This document shows, one piece after another, positions 27,918-36,148 of a stretch of 57,756 nt of DNA (its first letter is position 1; every line of letters starts with the position of its first letter). The position numbers were made by a program, and so were the translations under genes. The DNA comes from Pirellulales bacterium. Its GTDB lineage: Bacteria > Planctomycetota > Planctomycetia > Pirellulales > JADZDJ01. The notes below the pieces were generated by a model that did not search any database, was not told the origin of the DNA, and saw nothing but the letters and a program-made list of their open reading frames with translations. Location: the NCBI GenBank assembly GCA_035656635.1, contig DASRSD010000107.1, positions 1 to 57,756 on the forward strand, given 5' to 3'.

Positions 27918-29027
27918 ATGGGCACACTGTTAATTGACAAACTATTACATGCCGTCGTCAAGCAAGGCGCCAGCGATTTGCACATCGCGGTGGGGCAGCC
28001 CCCTGTGCTCAGGTTGCACGGCCGGATGAGGAAGCTGGAAACCAAGGTGCTGGAGCCGGACGATACGGTGGCCTTGATGAAAAGCATTGCGCCCGACCGC
28101 TGCCAACAAGAACTGGCGGAAGTAGGCGGGTCCGATTTCGGCATGGCCTTTGGCGACTACTGCCGCTTCCGTTGCTCCATTTTCAAGCAGCGCGGCAATG
28201 TCGGCATGGTGCTACGGCAAATTCCCAATAAGCTCCTGAACTTTGAACAATTGGGCACGCCGCCGGTCATTAAGTCGCTGTGCCATCGGCCGCGTGGTTT
28301 ATTTCTAGTAACGGGACCGACGGGTTCGGGCAAAAGCACCACGCTGGCCAGCATGGTGGATTACATCAACGACAATATCGATCACCACATTATCACCATC
28401 GAAGACCCGATCGAGTTCTATCACTATCACAAAAAGTCGACGGTCAACCAGCGTGAAGTGGGTGTGGATGTGCCAAGTTTTTCGGAGGCGATTCGTCGCG
28501 CCCTGCGGCAAGATCCGGACGTTATTTTGGTCGGCGAAATGCGCGATTTGGCGACCATCGAAGCCGCCATTACCGCGGCCGAAACCGGGCACTTGGTGTT
28601 TGGCACGCTACACACCACGGGCGCTCAGGGAACTGTGAACCGCATTATCGACGTGTTTCCGACCAATCAGCAGGAACAAATTCGCGTGCAATTGTCGACC
28701 GCCATCATTGGCGTATTGTCGCAAGCGCTGTTGCCCAAAATTGGCGGGGGACGAATTGCCGCATACGAAATGTTGGTCGTCGATGCCGCCATTGGCAACC
28801 TGATTCGCGAAAACAAAACATTTCGCATCAATTCGGCCATTCAAACCGGCGCCAAGTTGGGGATGCAGTTGCTGGACGATCACTTATTCAAACTGTGGCA
28901 TGAGGGGAAAGTCGTCGAGGAAGAAATCATGGCCAAAGCCCATAACCTGGACGAGTTAGTCAAACGCATCGCCAATGCCAAGCGAGGATTGTTCGATGAC
29001 GAGCAAGATGTAGAAGGCCGGACATAG
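27918..29027 (+). CDS. pilT: Twitching motility / pilus retraction ATPase PilT
   Basis: A 369-residue ATPase that in type IV pili drives retraction. The PilT N-domain starts GTLLIDKLLHAVVKQGASDLHI. Walker A GPTGSGKS is at 133-140. The RRALRQDPDVILVGEMRD Walker B segment is followed by AAETGHLVFGTLHT and RIIDVFP, the combination that distinguishes PilT from PilB. No zinc tetracysteine motif is present, as expected. The ATG at 27918 has TTGGAG five bases before it. Placement between two assembly ATPases suggests the machine retracts, like a pilus or competence system, rather than only secreting. Confidence 0.93.
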   Translation: MGTLLIDKLLHAVVKQGASDLHIAVGQPPVLRLHGRMRKLETKVLEPDDTVALMKSIAPDRCQQELAEVGGSDFGMAFGDYCRFRCSIFKQRGNVGMVLRQIPNKLLNFEQLGTPPVIKSLCHRPRGLFLVTGPTGSGKSTTLASMVDYINDNIDHHIITIEDPIEFYHYHKKSTVNQREVGVDVPSFSEAIRRALRQDPDVILVGEMRDLATIEAAITAAETGHLVFGTLHTTGAQGTVNRIIDVFPTNQQEQIRVQLSTAIIGVLSQALLPKIGGGRIAAYEMLVVDAAIGNLIRENKTFRINSAIQTGAKLGMQLLDDHLFKLWHEGKVVEEEIMAKAHNLDELVKRIANAKRGLFDDEQDVEGRT

Positions 29028-29155
29028 CAATCGGATATCAGAAAGGTGAGTATCGTCTGTAGAATCGCACACACCGGAGAAGTCCACGCGGTCAAAAAAA
29101 CGAATTGAACACTTCATTCCCCAACCTTGGAACTTTCACCCCAGAATAATCTCTC

Positions 29156-30871
29156 ATGGCCATTCGCCGCATCGGTCAAATTTTTGTCGATCTCGGCATG
29201 ATAACCGACGATCAATTGGAAACGCTGCTGGAAGAACAAAAGCGGCGGCCGGGGGAGTTATTGGGCAAAGTTGCCGAATCGCTTGGTTATATTACCGAGG
29301 AGCAGTTGGCCCAAGCGCTGGGTGAGCAAATGGGCATGCGCGTGGTCAACCTCGGCGAGCTAAATATTGAGCCTGATGTGCTGGCAAAAGTCACCGAGCC
29401 GATGGCGCAACTCTACCGCATTGTGCCCATCGAGTTTGAAGACGATACGCTCACCATCGCCATGTGCGATCCGCAAAAGCTCACCATTCGGGACGAGCTG
29501 CGTACGCTCCTGGGCTTCGATATTAAAGCGCGTGTGGCGACCGAGCGTGACGTGCTCAAGACGCTTGAAAAATTTTACGCCTCCGGCAGCGAGAGCGTCG
29601 AAAGCCTGGTGGCAGACCTGGAAGACGATGAAGATTTAAGGAAAGCCGCCGATGGCGCGGCCGATGGGCCGTTGGATTTGACGAGCGTGGAAGCCATGGC
29701 CGACAGCGCGCCGGTTCGCAAGCTGCTAAACATGGTGCTGCTAATGGCCATTCGTGACCATGCCAGCGACTTGCACTTCGAACCCTTTGAAGATGAATTC
29801 CGCATTCGCATCAAAGCCGACGGTGTGCTATACGAAATGGTTCCTCCACCACGGCACTTGGCATTTGCCATTACCACGCGGCTGAAAGTCATGGCCGATC
29901 TCGACATTGCCGAACGCCGCCTGCCGCAAGATGGCCGCATCGAGTTGCAGGTAGGCGGGCATCCGGTCGATATGCGCGTCAGCGTGTTGCCCACCATGTT
30001 CGGCGAAAGCGTGGTGCTGCGGGTGCTCGATCGCTCGGTGGTTCAATTGAACTTGAATAAAGTCGGCATGGACAGCAAAACCGTGAGTGAATTCCGAGCC
30101 GCCATTAATAAGCCCAACGGCATTGTGCTGGTGACGGGTCCTACCGGTTCGGGAAAAACCACCACCTTGTATGCGGCTCTGAGCGAGCTGAATACGGTCG
30201 AAGATAAACTCATTACGACCGAAGATCCTGTGGAATACGACATCGACGGCCTGGTGCAAGTGCCCATTGATGCCTCCATTGGAAACACCTTTGCCAACTG
30301 CCTGCGAGCGATTTTGCGGCAAGACCCCGACACCATTTTGGTCGGTGAAATTCGCGATGTGGAGACGGCCGAAATTGCCGTGCAAGCATCGCTGACCGGC
30401 CACATGGTGTTCAGCACGCTGCACACGAACGATGCTCCCAGCACGATTACTCGGCTGCGCGACATGGGGGTGCCGCCGTTTTTGATTACCGCCACATTGG
30501 AAGCGGTGTTGGCGCAGCGTCTCGTGCGGCGAATTTGCGCCCAGTGCAAAGAGGAAGTGGCTCCCACTCCCGATGTATTGGCCGAACTGGGCCTGAAGCC
30601 CGCCGATGTAGTCGGCAAAAAATTCCATCGCGGCAAAGGTTGCGATGCTTGCAATCGCAGCGGTTATCGCGGCCGAGTGGGGCTGTTCGAAATGATGAAC
30701 TTGAACGACGACATGCGCGACATGATCATGCGCAACGCCTCCACCGACGAATTGCGGAACGCCGCCCGGGGTAACGGCATGGTCACCTTGCGCGACGCGG
30801 GCGTTCAAGCCATTTATGAAGGCACGACCACTGCCGAGGAAGTCATCCGTGAAACCATTGTAGAAGCGTAA
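29156..30871 (+). CDS. PilB/GspE-type assembly ATPase, second copy
   Basis: A 571-residue paralogue of the first ATPase. The MshEN-type N-domain covers about 1-150 (IGQIFVDLGMITDDQLETLLEEQ, LGYITEEQLAQALGEQMGMRVV). An acidic linker follows (DLEDDEDLRKAADG). Walker A GPTGSGKT is at 328-335, Walker B ILVGEIRDVET and STLHTNDAPS follow, with CAQC and CDAC completing the zinc motif. Its place directly before pilC and the pseudopilin genes (58 bases to pilC) makes it the likelier partner of that assembly system. The first copy may serve another fibre or another condition. Confidence 0.93.
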   Translation: MAIRRIGQIFVDLGMITDDQLETLLEEQKRRPGELLGKVAESLGYITEEQLAQALGEQMGMRVVNLGELNIEPDVLAKVTEPMAQLYRIVPIEFEDDTLTIAMCDPQKLTIRDELRTLLGFDIKARVATERDVLKTLEKFYASGSESVESLVADLEDDEDLRKAADGAADGPLDLTSVEAMADSAPVRKLLNMVLLMAIRDHASDLHFEPFEDEFRIRIKADGVLYEMVPPPRHLAFAITTRLKVMADLDIAERRLPQDGRIELQVGGHPVDMRVSVLPTMFGESVVLRVLDRSVVQLNLNKVGMDSKTVSEFRAAINKPNGIVLVTGPTGSGKTTTLYAALSELNTVEDKLITTEDPVEYDIDGLVQVPIDASIGNTFANCLRAILRQDPDTILVGEIRDVETAEIAVQASLTGHMVFSTLHTNDAPSTITRLRDMGVPPFLITATLEAVLAQRLVRRICAQCKEEVAPTPDVLAELGLKPADVVGKKFHRGKGCDACNRSGYRGRVGLFEMMNLNDDMRDMIMRNASTDELRNAARGNGMVTLRDAGVQAIYEGTTTAEEVIRETIVEA

Positions 30872-30929
30872 CTTTTCGAGCCCATACACCTGAACTCCAA
30901 CGACTGCAACTCTTTCTTCCCGGTGCCTT

Positions 30930-32279
30930 ATGCCCACTTTTCAATTTGAGGCGATGGATTCGAGCGGGCAAGAAATTAAGGACATGATTGAAGCCCCAAC
31001 CGAGGCCGAGGCTCAGGCCACGATTCGGCAAATGGGCTATTTCGTCACCCGAATTGCGGTGAAGAAGGAACGGAAGCAGAAGGCTGAAAAAAGGGAGGGG
31101 AAAAAGAAACGCGGCTTCGCCATTGGCGGGGTAAGCAGCAAGCTGCTATCCACCTTTACCCGTCAACTTTCCATCTTGCAGGACGCCGGTTTACCGATTT
31201 TGAGAAGCCTCCGCATTCTGGAGGGCCAACAAAAATCGGGACGCATGAAAAACAGCTTGATGGATGTCTGCGACGAAATTGAAGCTGGCGCCACGCTCAG
31301 CGAGGCCATGGGCAAAAGCCCCAAGGCCTTTGATCGCTTGTACGTGAATATGATCAAAGCCGGCGAGGCCGGCGGTGCGCTCGAAGTCATTTTGCGCCGC
31401 TTGGCGGAATTTCAGGAACGGTCGCAATCGCTGAAGCGAAAAGTCAAAGGCGCCATGGTCTACCCGATTGTGGTCGTGACCGTGGCGGTGCTGATTTTGG
31501 TATTCATCATGATCAAAATCGTGCCGGCGTTTCAAAAAATCTTTGAAGATTTCAAAACGACGCTGCCCACGCCGACCATTCTGCTGATCAAAATTTCTTA
31601 CGCCACGGTTCACTTTTGGTATTTGATTCCGCTCATTCCAGTCAGCGTTTGGCTGACGGTCAAGCTGATCCGGAAATTCAGCTACGGACGCGTCGGCTGG
31701 GATTTGTTCACGCTCAAAGCGCCGGTATTCGGGCAACTGGTGGAAAAGAACATTATGGCCCGCACCACGCGCACCTTGGGAACCCTGGTGGCCAGCGGCG
31801 TGCCGATTTTGGAAGCCATGAACATTACCCGCGAAACCGCCGGCAATGCCATGTTCGAGCGGCTGTACGGGAAAGTCATCGAATCGATCCGCGAGGGAGA
31901 AAGCATCGCCAAGCCGTTGCGCGAGCATTCCACGCCGCCGTTTAATTTCATCACCGTGTTATTTTGGTTCGCGTTTGTGGGCGGGCCCATCGGCGTGCTG
32001 CTGTACCTCACGAAGGTGAAGCAGCGCGTGGTCGATGACTTGGTCGTGAACATGGTCGACGTGGGCGAAGAAACGGGCGAATTGGACACCATGCTATACA
32101 AGGTGGCCGACACCTACGACGAAGAAGTGGCGGTCCTCACCGAAAGCTTGGTTAGTTTGTTGGAACCCCTCTTGATTGTGTTCCTAGGATGTATGGTCGG
32201 TTTCATTGTGGTGTCGTTGTTCCTGCCGTTGGTCAAATTGATTACCGATTTGTCGAGCGGCGGCGGCAAAAAACACTAA
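30930..32279 (+). CDS. PilC/GspF inner-membrane platform protein with an extra hydrophobic segment
   Basis: A 449-residue platform protein that contacts the ATPase and organises pilin insertion. It has two GspF domains: STFTRQLSILQDAGLPILRSLRI and the GEAGG(A)LEVIL motif in the first, and TRTLGTLVASGVPILEAMNITRET and VGEETGELDTMLYKVAD in the second. Membrane segments lie at about 172-198, 228-247 and 415-440. A further hydrophobic run at about 339-364 (ITVLFWFAFVGGPIGVLLYL) sits between the second domain's STPPF and VVNMVDVGEETG, where the family normally has only a few residues. The basic stretch at 45-60 (KKERKQKAEKREGKKKR) is also notable. Confidence 0.92.
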   Translation: MPTFQFEAMDSSGQEIKDMIEAPTEAEAQATIRQMGYFVTRIAVKKERKQKAEKREGKKKRGFAIGGVSSKLLSTFTRQLSILQDAGLPILRSLRILEGQQKSGRMKNSLMDVCDEIEAGATLSEAMGKSPKAFDRLYVNMIKAGEAGGALEVILRRLAEFQERSQSLKRKVKGAMVYPIVVVTVAVLILVFIMIKIVPAFQKIFEDFKTTLPTPTILLIKISYATVHFWYLIPLIPVSVWLTVKLIRKFSYGRVGWDLFTLKAPVFGQLVEKNIMARTTRTLGTLVASGVPILEAMNITRETAGNAMFERLYGKVIESIREGESIAKPLREHSTPPFNFITVLFWFAFVGGPIGVLLYLTKVKQRVVDDLVVNMVDVGEETGELDTMLYKVADTYDEEVAVLTESLVSLLEPLLIVFLGCMVGFIVVSLFLPLVKLITDLSSGGGKKH

Positions 32280-32304
32280 AAGTAGTGAGGTTGGAGGATC
32301 GAAC

Positions 32305-32369
32305 ATTTAGCCCCGGCGGCCACGCCGGGACAAAGAGATTTAGCCCCGGCGGACACGCCGGAAAAAAGA
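32305..32369. repeat. Two tandem 33-bp hairpin repeats
   Basis: Units 32305-32337 and 32338-32369 are nearly identical, each starting ATTTAGCCCCGGCGG and containing a CCGGCG/CGCCGG stem. They fill the gap between pilC and the first pseudopilin gene. No T-run follows on the plus strand, so they are not a standard terminator for pilC. Confidence 0.9.
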
Positions 32370-32447
32370 ATGCAAACTCAGGGCGCAACAGTCGATTTTC
32401 AAATGCCAGATCAACTCTGGAACGAAGAACTCGAAAGGACGGCACTT

Positions 32448-33719
32448 ATGTCAACGTGCCACAAACTCGCTAGGCAGCGTGCGAAAGGCAGCGGTTTTAC
32501 GCTGACCGAAATGCTGATTGTGATTTCCATCATCGGCATCTTGGCCTCGTTGATTTCGGTGGCCGCGTATCAGGCGTTGCAGGCGGCCAAGCGCGCTCGC
32601 ACACAGACGGAAATCAGCAACATGGCCAGCGCCATCGAGCAGTTCAAGCAAAAGTTCGGCGATTATCCGCCGTCGTATTTGGACCACCGTGATCAAAACG
32701 CCCTAGCCCTGATGAAGCGCTTTTTGGCCAAGGCGTTTCCGCGCTGTAATCCGAGCGTCGAGGCCGCTTACATTCCCTGGCAAAATGCTAATACGGTTTC
32801 GCCCAGCCCGGTGTTGTATCCGTTTTTGGATAATACGGGAGCGCTTAATTTGTGGGACCCCGGTTTAAACACCAGTCATGTTGTTAGCGCAGCCGATCAT
32901 CCGATGACTGCCCCACAATCGTTCGTGTTTTGGCTGACGAGCATAACCAAAGACCCGGTTCATCCACTGTCGGCGCCGACGACCGATCGGCAAGCGTTTT
33001 TCGATTTCGATACGGCTCGGCTGTCGCGCGTTTCAGCCACCGCGCCAGTCTGGAACGTGCTGACGCTGACCGGGCCGCCAGCGGCGAACATTGCCCTGGT
33101 CAATAATTCCCTATGCCCAGTTTACAATCCTGGCGTGTACTTTCCGCGCGATGGCAACCAACAAGCCTATGTGTACTTTGAAGCCCGTTGCTATTTATTT
33201 CATGCGTTATTTCAGCCATCTAACTATCCACCTCCTTCTCCTCCGGCGCCTGCGCCGCCGCTGAATAATCCGCCGGTGCCGTATTTATCGCAAACGGCGC
33301 CTTGGGACTTGAACGCCAACGGCAAGTTAGATGTTGGCGTTCCCGCGACCAGTTTCACGCCGGAAGTTACTACCGATGCGTCTTTCAACATTCTGTCGGG
33401 AATCAACGATTCCAATAAATCGTTCACCGACTTTCAAAAACTGTGCGTGAATCCCAATTCATTCCAAATTATTTCCGCGGGTGCGGATAACGATTTCGGC
33501 ACGGTGAATGTCGCCAATTCGGCCGGCTCCGCGCCGGGGGTGCCCGCCACGCCGGCCGCCGTTAATTACACCATCAGTTCTTCTGCCACCGGCCCTGGCG
33601 CATATTTGATTTACTACAAGTCGTACCCGGATGGCCAAGGTTACGACACCACGTTTAACGCCGATGACGACAACATGACGAACTTCACCGAAAAAACGCT
33701 GGGACAAGCGAAGCCCTAG
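32448..33719 (+). CDS. Pseudopilin, GspG-like
   Basis: A 423-residue prepilin-like protein. The leader MSTCHKLARQRAKGSG is cut before FTLTEMLIVISIIGILASL (Glu at +5), followed by AKRARTQTEISNMASAIEQFKQKFGDYPPS, the amphipathic helix and loop pattern seen in GspG-type major pseudopilins. The remaining 350 residues form a large globular part, rich in Pro/Asn and with a C-terminal DDDNMTNF segment that could bind calcium; this is far longer than GspG (about 140). The frame is open from 32370, but AAGGA eight bases before the ATG at 32448 sets the start. First of five pseudopilin-like genes in tandem. Confidence 0.88.
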   Translation: MSTCHKLARQRAKGSGFTLTEMLIVISIIGILASLISVAAYQALQAAKRARTQTEISNMASAIEQFKQKFGDYPPSYLDHRDQNALALMKRFLAKAFPRCNPSVEAAYIPWQNANTVSPSPVLYPFLDNTGALNLWDPGLNTSHVVSAADHPMTAPQSFVFWLTSITKDPVHPLSAPTTDRQAFFDFDTARLSRVSATAPVWNVLTLTGPPAANIALVNNSLCPVYNPGVYFPRDGNQQAYVYFEARCYLFHALFQPSNYPPPSPPAPAPPLNNPPVPYLSQTAPWDLNANGKLDVGVPATSFTPEVTTDASFNILSGINDSNKSFTDFQKLCVNPNSFQIISAGADNDFGTVNVANSAGSAPGVPATPAAVNYTISSSATGPGAYLIYYKSYPDGQGYDTTFNADDDNMTNFTEKTLGQAKP

Positions 33720-33767
33720 CGAGGGCGCAGCATGCAGAGATTAGGATGCAGCAGCAGAGAGTGAACC

Positions 33768-34898
33768 ATGCAGGCAACAAATCACAAACTGTTATGCCGA
33801 AAACTCCGACGCCGTCGGGTTTTTTCAGCACTGCCCCCTGCGCCCTACTCCCTGTGCCCTACTTCCTGCGCCCCGCGCCCCGCTTTCACCCTCGTAGAGC
33901 TACTGGTGGCCATTACGATTATGGCCATCTTAGCGTCGATGGCGCTGTTTGCGCTGGCCAGTGCTTCGGAAGCCGCCAAAGGGGCCAAAACCCGCGCCCT
34001 CATCGCCAAGCTGGATGTCTTGGTCATGGCGAAATACGAATCATATCGCACTCGGCGCGTGCCGGTGGACGTGCAGCAAGTAGCGGCCTTTCGGAATTAC
34101 ACGCCGTCGATTGTCGGCTGGGCTCAAGCCCGGCTGGATGTCATTCGCGAACTGATGCGCATGGAATTGCCCGATCGGTTTACCGACATTACTGATGCTC
34201 CGGTCACGAAAATGAAAGACAGTAGCGGTAATGTCACCACCATGGCTCGGTCCTCGGCCAGTGTTGCGTATTTGGCGACGATGCCCACTGCGCCCTCGCG
34301 AACCTACGAAAGCGCCAAGTGCTTGTATCTGTTTGTGGCCAAAGGCACCGACGATCCGGACGTCATGCAGCAGTTTTCGCCGGAAGATATTGCCACTGAC
34401 ACCGACGGCATGAACTACTTTGTGGACGCTTGGGGCGAGCCTATTTTCCTGCTTCGCTGGGCGCCCGGTTTTCAATCGCCGCTGCAGCCGTGGAATGTCA
34501 ATTCCACCGACGCGCTAGGCCATTCCAACACCAACAAAACCTATCCCACGGTGAGCGATCCCATCGATCCCATGCAAGTTTATAAACCGGGAGCGGGAGA
34601 TTTGTTTAACAACCCCAATGCAACCACCGCCGGGCAGATTTATCCGCCGCTGTTCCCGCTGATATTTTCCAACGGGCCCGACAAAATTGGCGACATTTTT
34701 CTGACGGGCGCCAGCCCGCCGTTTCAATATTCCACGACGTCACCGCCGAATAATCCGTTCGCTTTGGTGAGCGGTGGATTGTTGGGCGCGCCGACCGACT
34801 TGCCCAGCGACTTCACCCCGGTTGGCGTGAACACCGGCGACGGCGTCGACAATTCGGTCGACAACATTTCCAACCACGATTTAACGGAAAACCAGTAA
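33768..34898 (+). CDS. Prepilin-like protein with long repeat-like leader
   Basis: A 376-residue prepilin-like protein. The leader is about 39 residues long and Pro/Ala/Cys/Arg-rich, encoded by tandem CCCTACTTCCTG/CCCTGCGCC-like DNA. It ends ...RPA before FTLVELLVAITIMAILASMALFALASA, so the -1 residue is Ala where Gly is usual. The body has ARLIAKLD-like helix text (ALIAKLDVLVMAKYESYRTR) and a large Pro/Asn-rich domain ending in DGVDNSVDN. ATG 33768 has GAGAGTGAACC upstream, a weak site. The gene lies 48 bases after its neighbour. Confidence 0.83.
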   Translation: MQATNHKLLCRKLRRRRVFSALPPAPYSLCPTSCAPRPAFTLVELLVAITIMAILASMALFALASASEAAKGAKTRALIAKLDVLVMAKYESYRTRRVPVDVQQVAAFRNYTPSIVGWAQARLDVIRELMRMELPDRFTDITDAPVTKMKDSSGNVTTMARSSASVAYLATMPTAPSRTYESAKCLYLFVAKGTDDPDVMQQFSPEDIATDTDGMNYFVDAWGEPIFLLRWAPGFQSPLQPWNVNSTDALGHSNTNKTYPTVSDPIDPMQVYKPGAGDLFNNPNATTAGQIYPPLFPLIFSNGPDKIGDIFLTGASPPFQYSTTSPPNNPFALVSGGLLGAPTDLPSDFTPVGVNTGDGVDNSVDNISNHDLTENQ

Positions 34899-34915
34899 AA
34901 CGCTGTTTGCGAAAC

Positions 34916-36028
34916 ATGAATCAGGCTCGAAAACAGTGGTCTGTCGCAGGCAATCAGCAGTCGCTGGACCGCTTTGGGCCGGCGTGTTCTCCGATCGCAA
35001 ATCACCCACCGCAGTCCGCTGCTCGTGGTTTTACCCTGACCGAGCTTTTAATCGTGGTAGCGATTATCGTCACGGTATCAGTCGCCACCGTGCCGCTCGT
35101 GAAGCCATCGCTCGATAGCCGGCGCATTCGGGAATCGGGCCGGATGGCAAGCACGCAATTTGCCTCCGCGCAAAGCGAAGCGTTGGCCAATGGCCGCTCG
35201 GCCGGCGTGTGGCTGGAGCGCATGTTGAACGAGCCGACGGCCTGCATGGATATGTTTCTGTGCGAAGTGCCGCTGCCTTATGCCGGCGATTCAGAAACAT
35301 CGAAGGCCACGATTACGGCCCTCGGCCCAACCAACGCCTCTGTAAAATTCCAAAGCTCCGCCAGCAGCGATATCGGCTGGTATGGCTTATTGAAGCCCGG
35401 CGATTTAATCCGCTTCAACTACAGCGGACCGTATTACCAGCTGGGTGGTCCCACGCAGCAAGATCCGCCCGGAAACGTCGTGTTGAAGGAGTTGAATACC
35501 ACGGCCTTTACGCTCACTTCCACCAACGCCGCCGATATGACGATCCATGTTCCTCCCTCAGTTTCTGGGAGTTGGGAAACGCCATATCAGGTGTACCGCC
35601 AGCCCGTGAAGGCCTCGCACACGCCGGTGCAATTGCCCGCCGGCGATGTCATCGATTTGTACTACTCAGGTATGTCAGGCATGGCCATCTCAGGCGTCAG
35701 CGATTCGTTCGGCAACAGCTTGTCGAGCAACGCCTCACTGCCGGTGATTGTTACGTTCGATCAAACCGGCGAATTAGAAAGTTTGTACTACAACGGCACC
35801 AAGCACAGTATTACCGGGCCGCTGTATTTTCTGGTCGGCAAGCGCGACAAGTTAGCTTCGCTACAGACCGACACGTCGAACGACAACTTGACCGACATGG
35901 AAAATCTGTGGGTGGCAATTAACCCACAAACGGGCTTGGTCACCACTGCGGAAGTGGCATCGTCAGCCTCCAGCGTGCAGGGGTCGCGAGCCTTTGCCAC
36001 GTCGGCCCAATCCATGGGAGGCAGATGA
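34916..36028 (+). CDS. Prepilin-like protein, GspH-like
   Basis: A 370-residue prepilin-like protein. The leader of about 39 residues ends in QSAARG before FTLTELLIVVAIIVTVSVATVPLVKPSLD, with Glu at +5. The pattern RRIRESGRMASTQFASAQSEALANGRSAGVWLE after the helix resembles GspH/FimT-type minor pseudopilins. The frame opens at TTG 34907; the ATG at 34916 is the more usual start. No clear Shine-Dalgarno is visible. It starts 17 bases after the previous stop, and its own stop TGA at 36026-36028 is two bases from the next ATG, so coupling is likely. Confidence 0.83.
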   Translation: MNQARKQWSVAGNQQSLDRFGPACSPIANHPPQSAARGFTLTELLIVVAIIVTVSVATVPLVKPSLDSRRIRESGRMASTQFASAQSEALANGRSAGVWLERMLNEPTACMDMFLCEVPLPYAGDSETSKATITALGPTNASVKFQSSASSDIGWYGLLKPGDLIRFNYSGPYYQLGGPTQQDPPGNVVLKELNTTAFTLTSTNAADMTIHVPPSVSGSWETPYQVYRQPVKASHTPVQLPAGDVIDLYYSGMSGMAISGVSDSFGNSLSSNASLPVIVTFDQTGELESLYYNGTKHSITGPLYFLVGKRDKLASLQTDTSNDNLTDMENLWVAINPQTGLVTTAEVASSASSVQGSRAFATSAQSMGGR

Positions 36029-36029
36029 A

Positions 36030-36148
36030 ATGCAAAAGGCAAAAGGCAGAAAGCAGAATGTGCAAAATAGTATGCCCGACGTGTGCAGTTTGCCGACTGC
36101 AACACGGTCCGCTGGCCGATTGCGTTTTCTGCCTTCTGCCTTTTGCAT
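36030..36148. repeat. Inverted repeat inside the leader of a pseudopilin gene
   Basis: Arms 36030-36052 and 36126-36148 are complementary at 22 of 23 positions. They are made of AAAAGGCAGA-like units. A smaller inner hairpin, GTGTGCAGT against ACTGCAACAC, lies between them at about 36081-36106. The element starts exactly at the ATG of the gene and stays in frame to the prepilin cleavage site. Confidence 0.9.

Noticed and set aside
32305-32369. Possible CRISPR mini-array
   Set aside because: Only two adjacent units, no spacers between them and no cas genes in the window.
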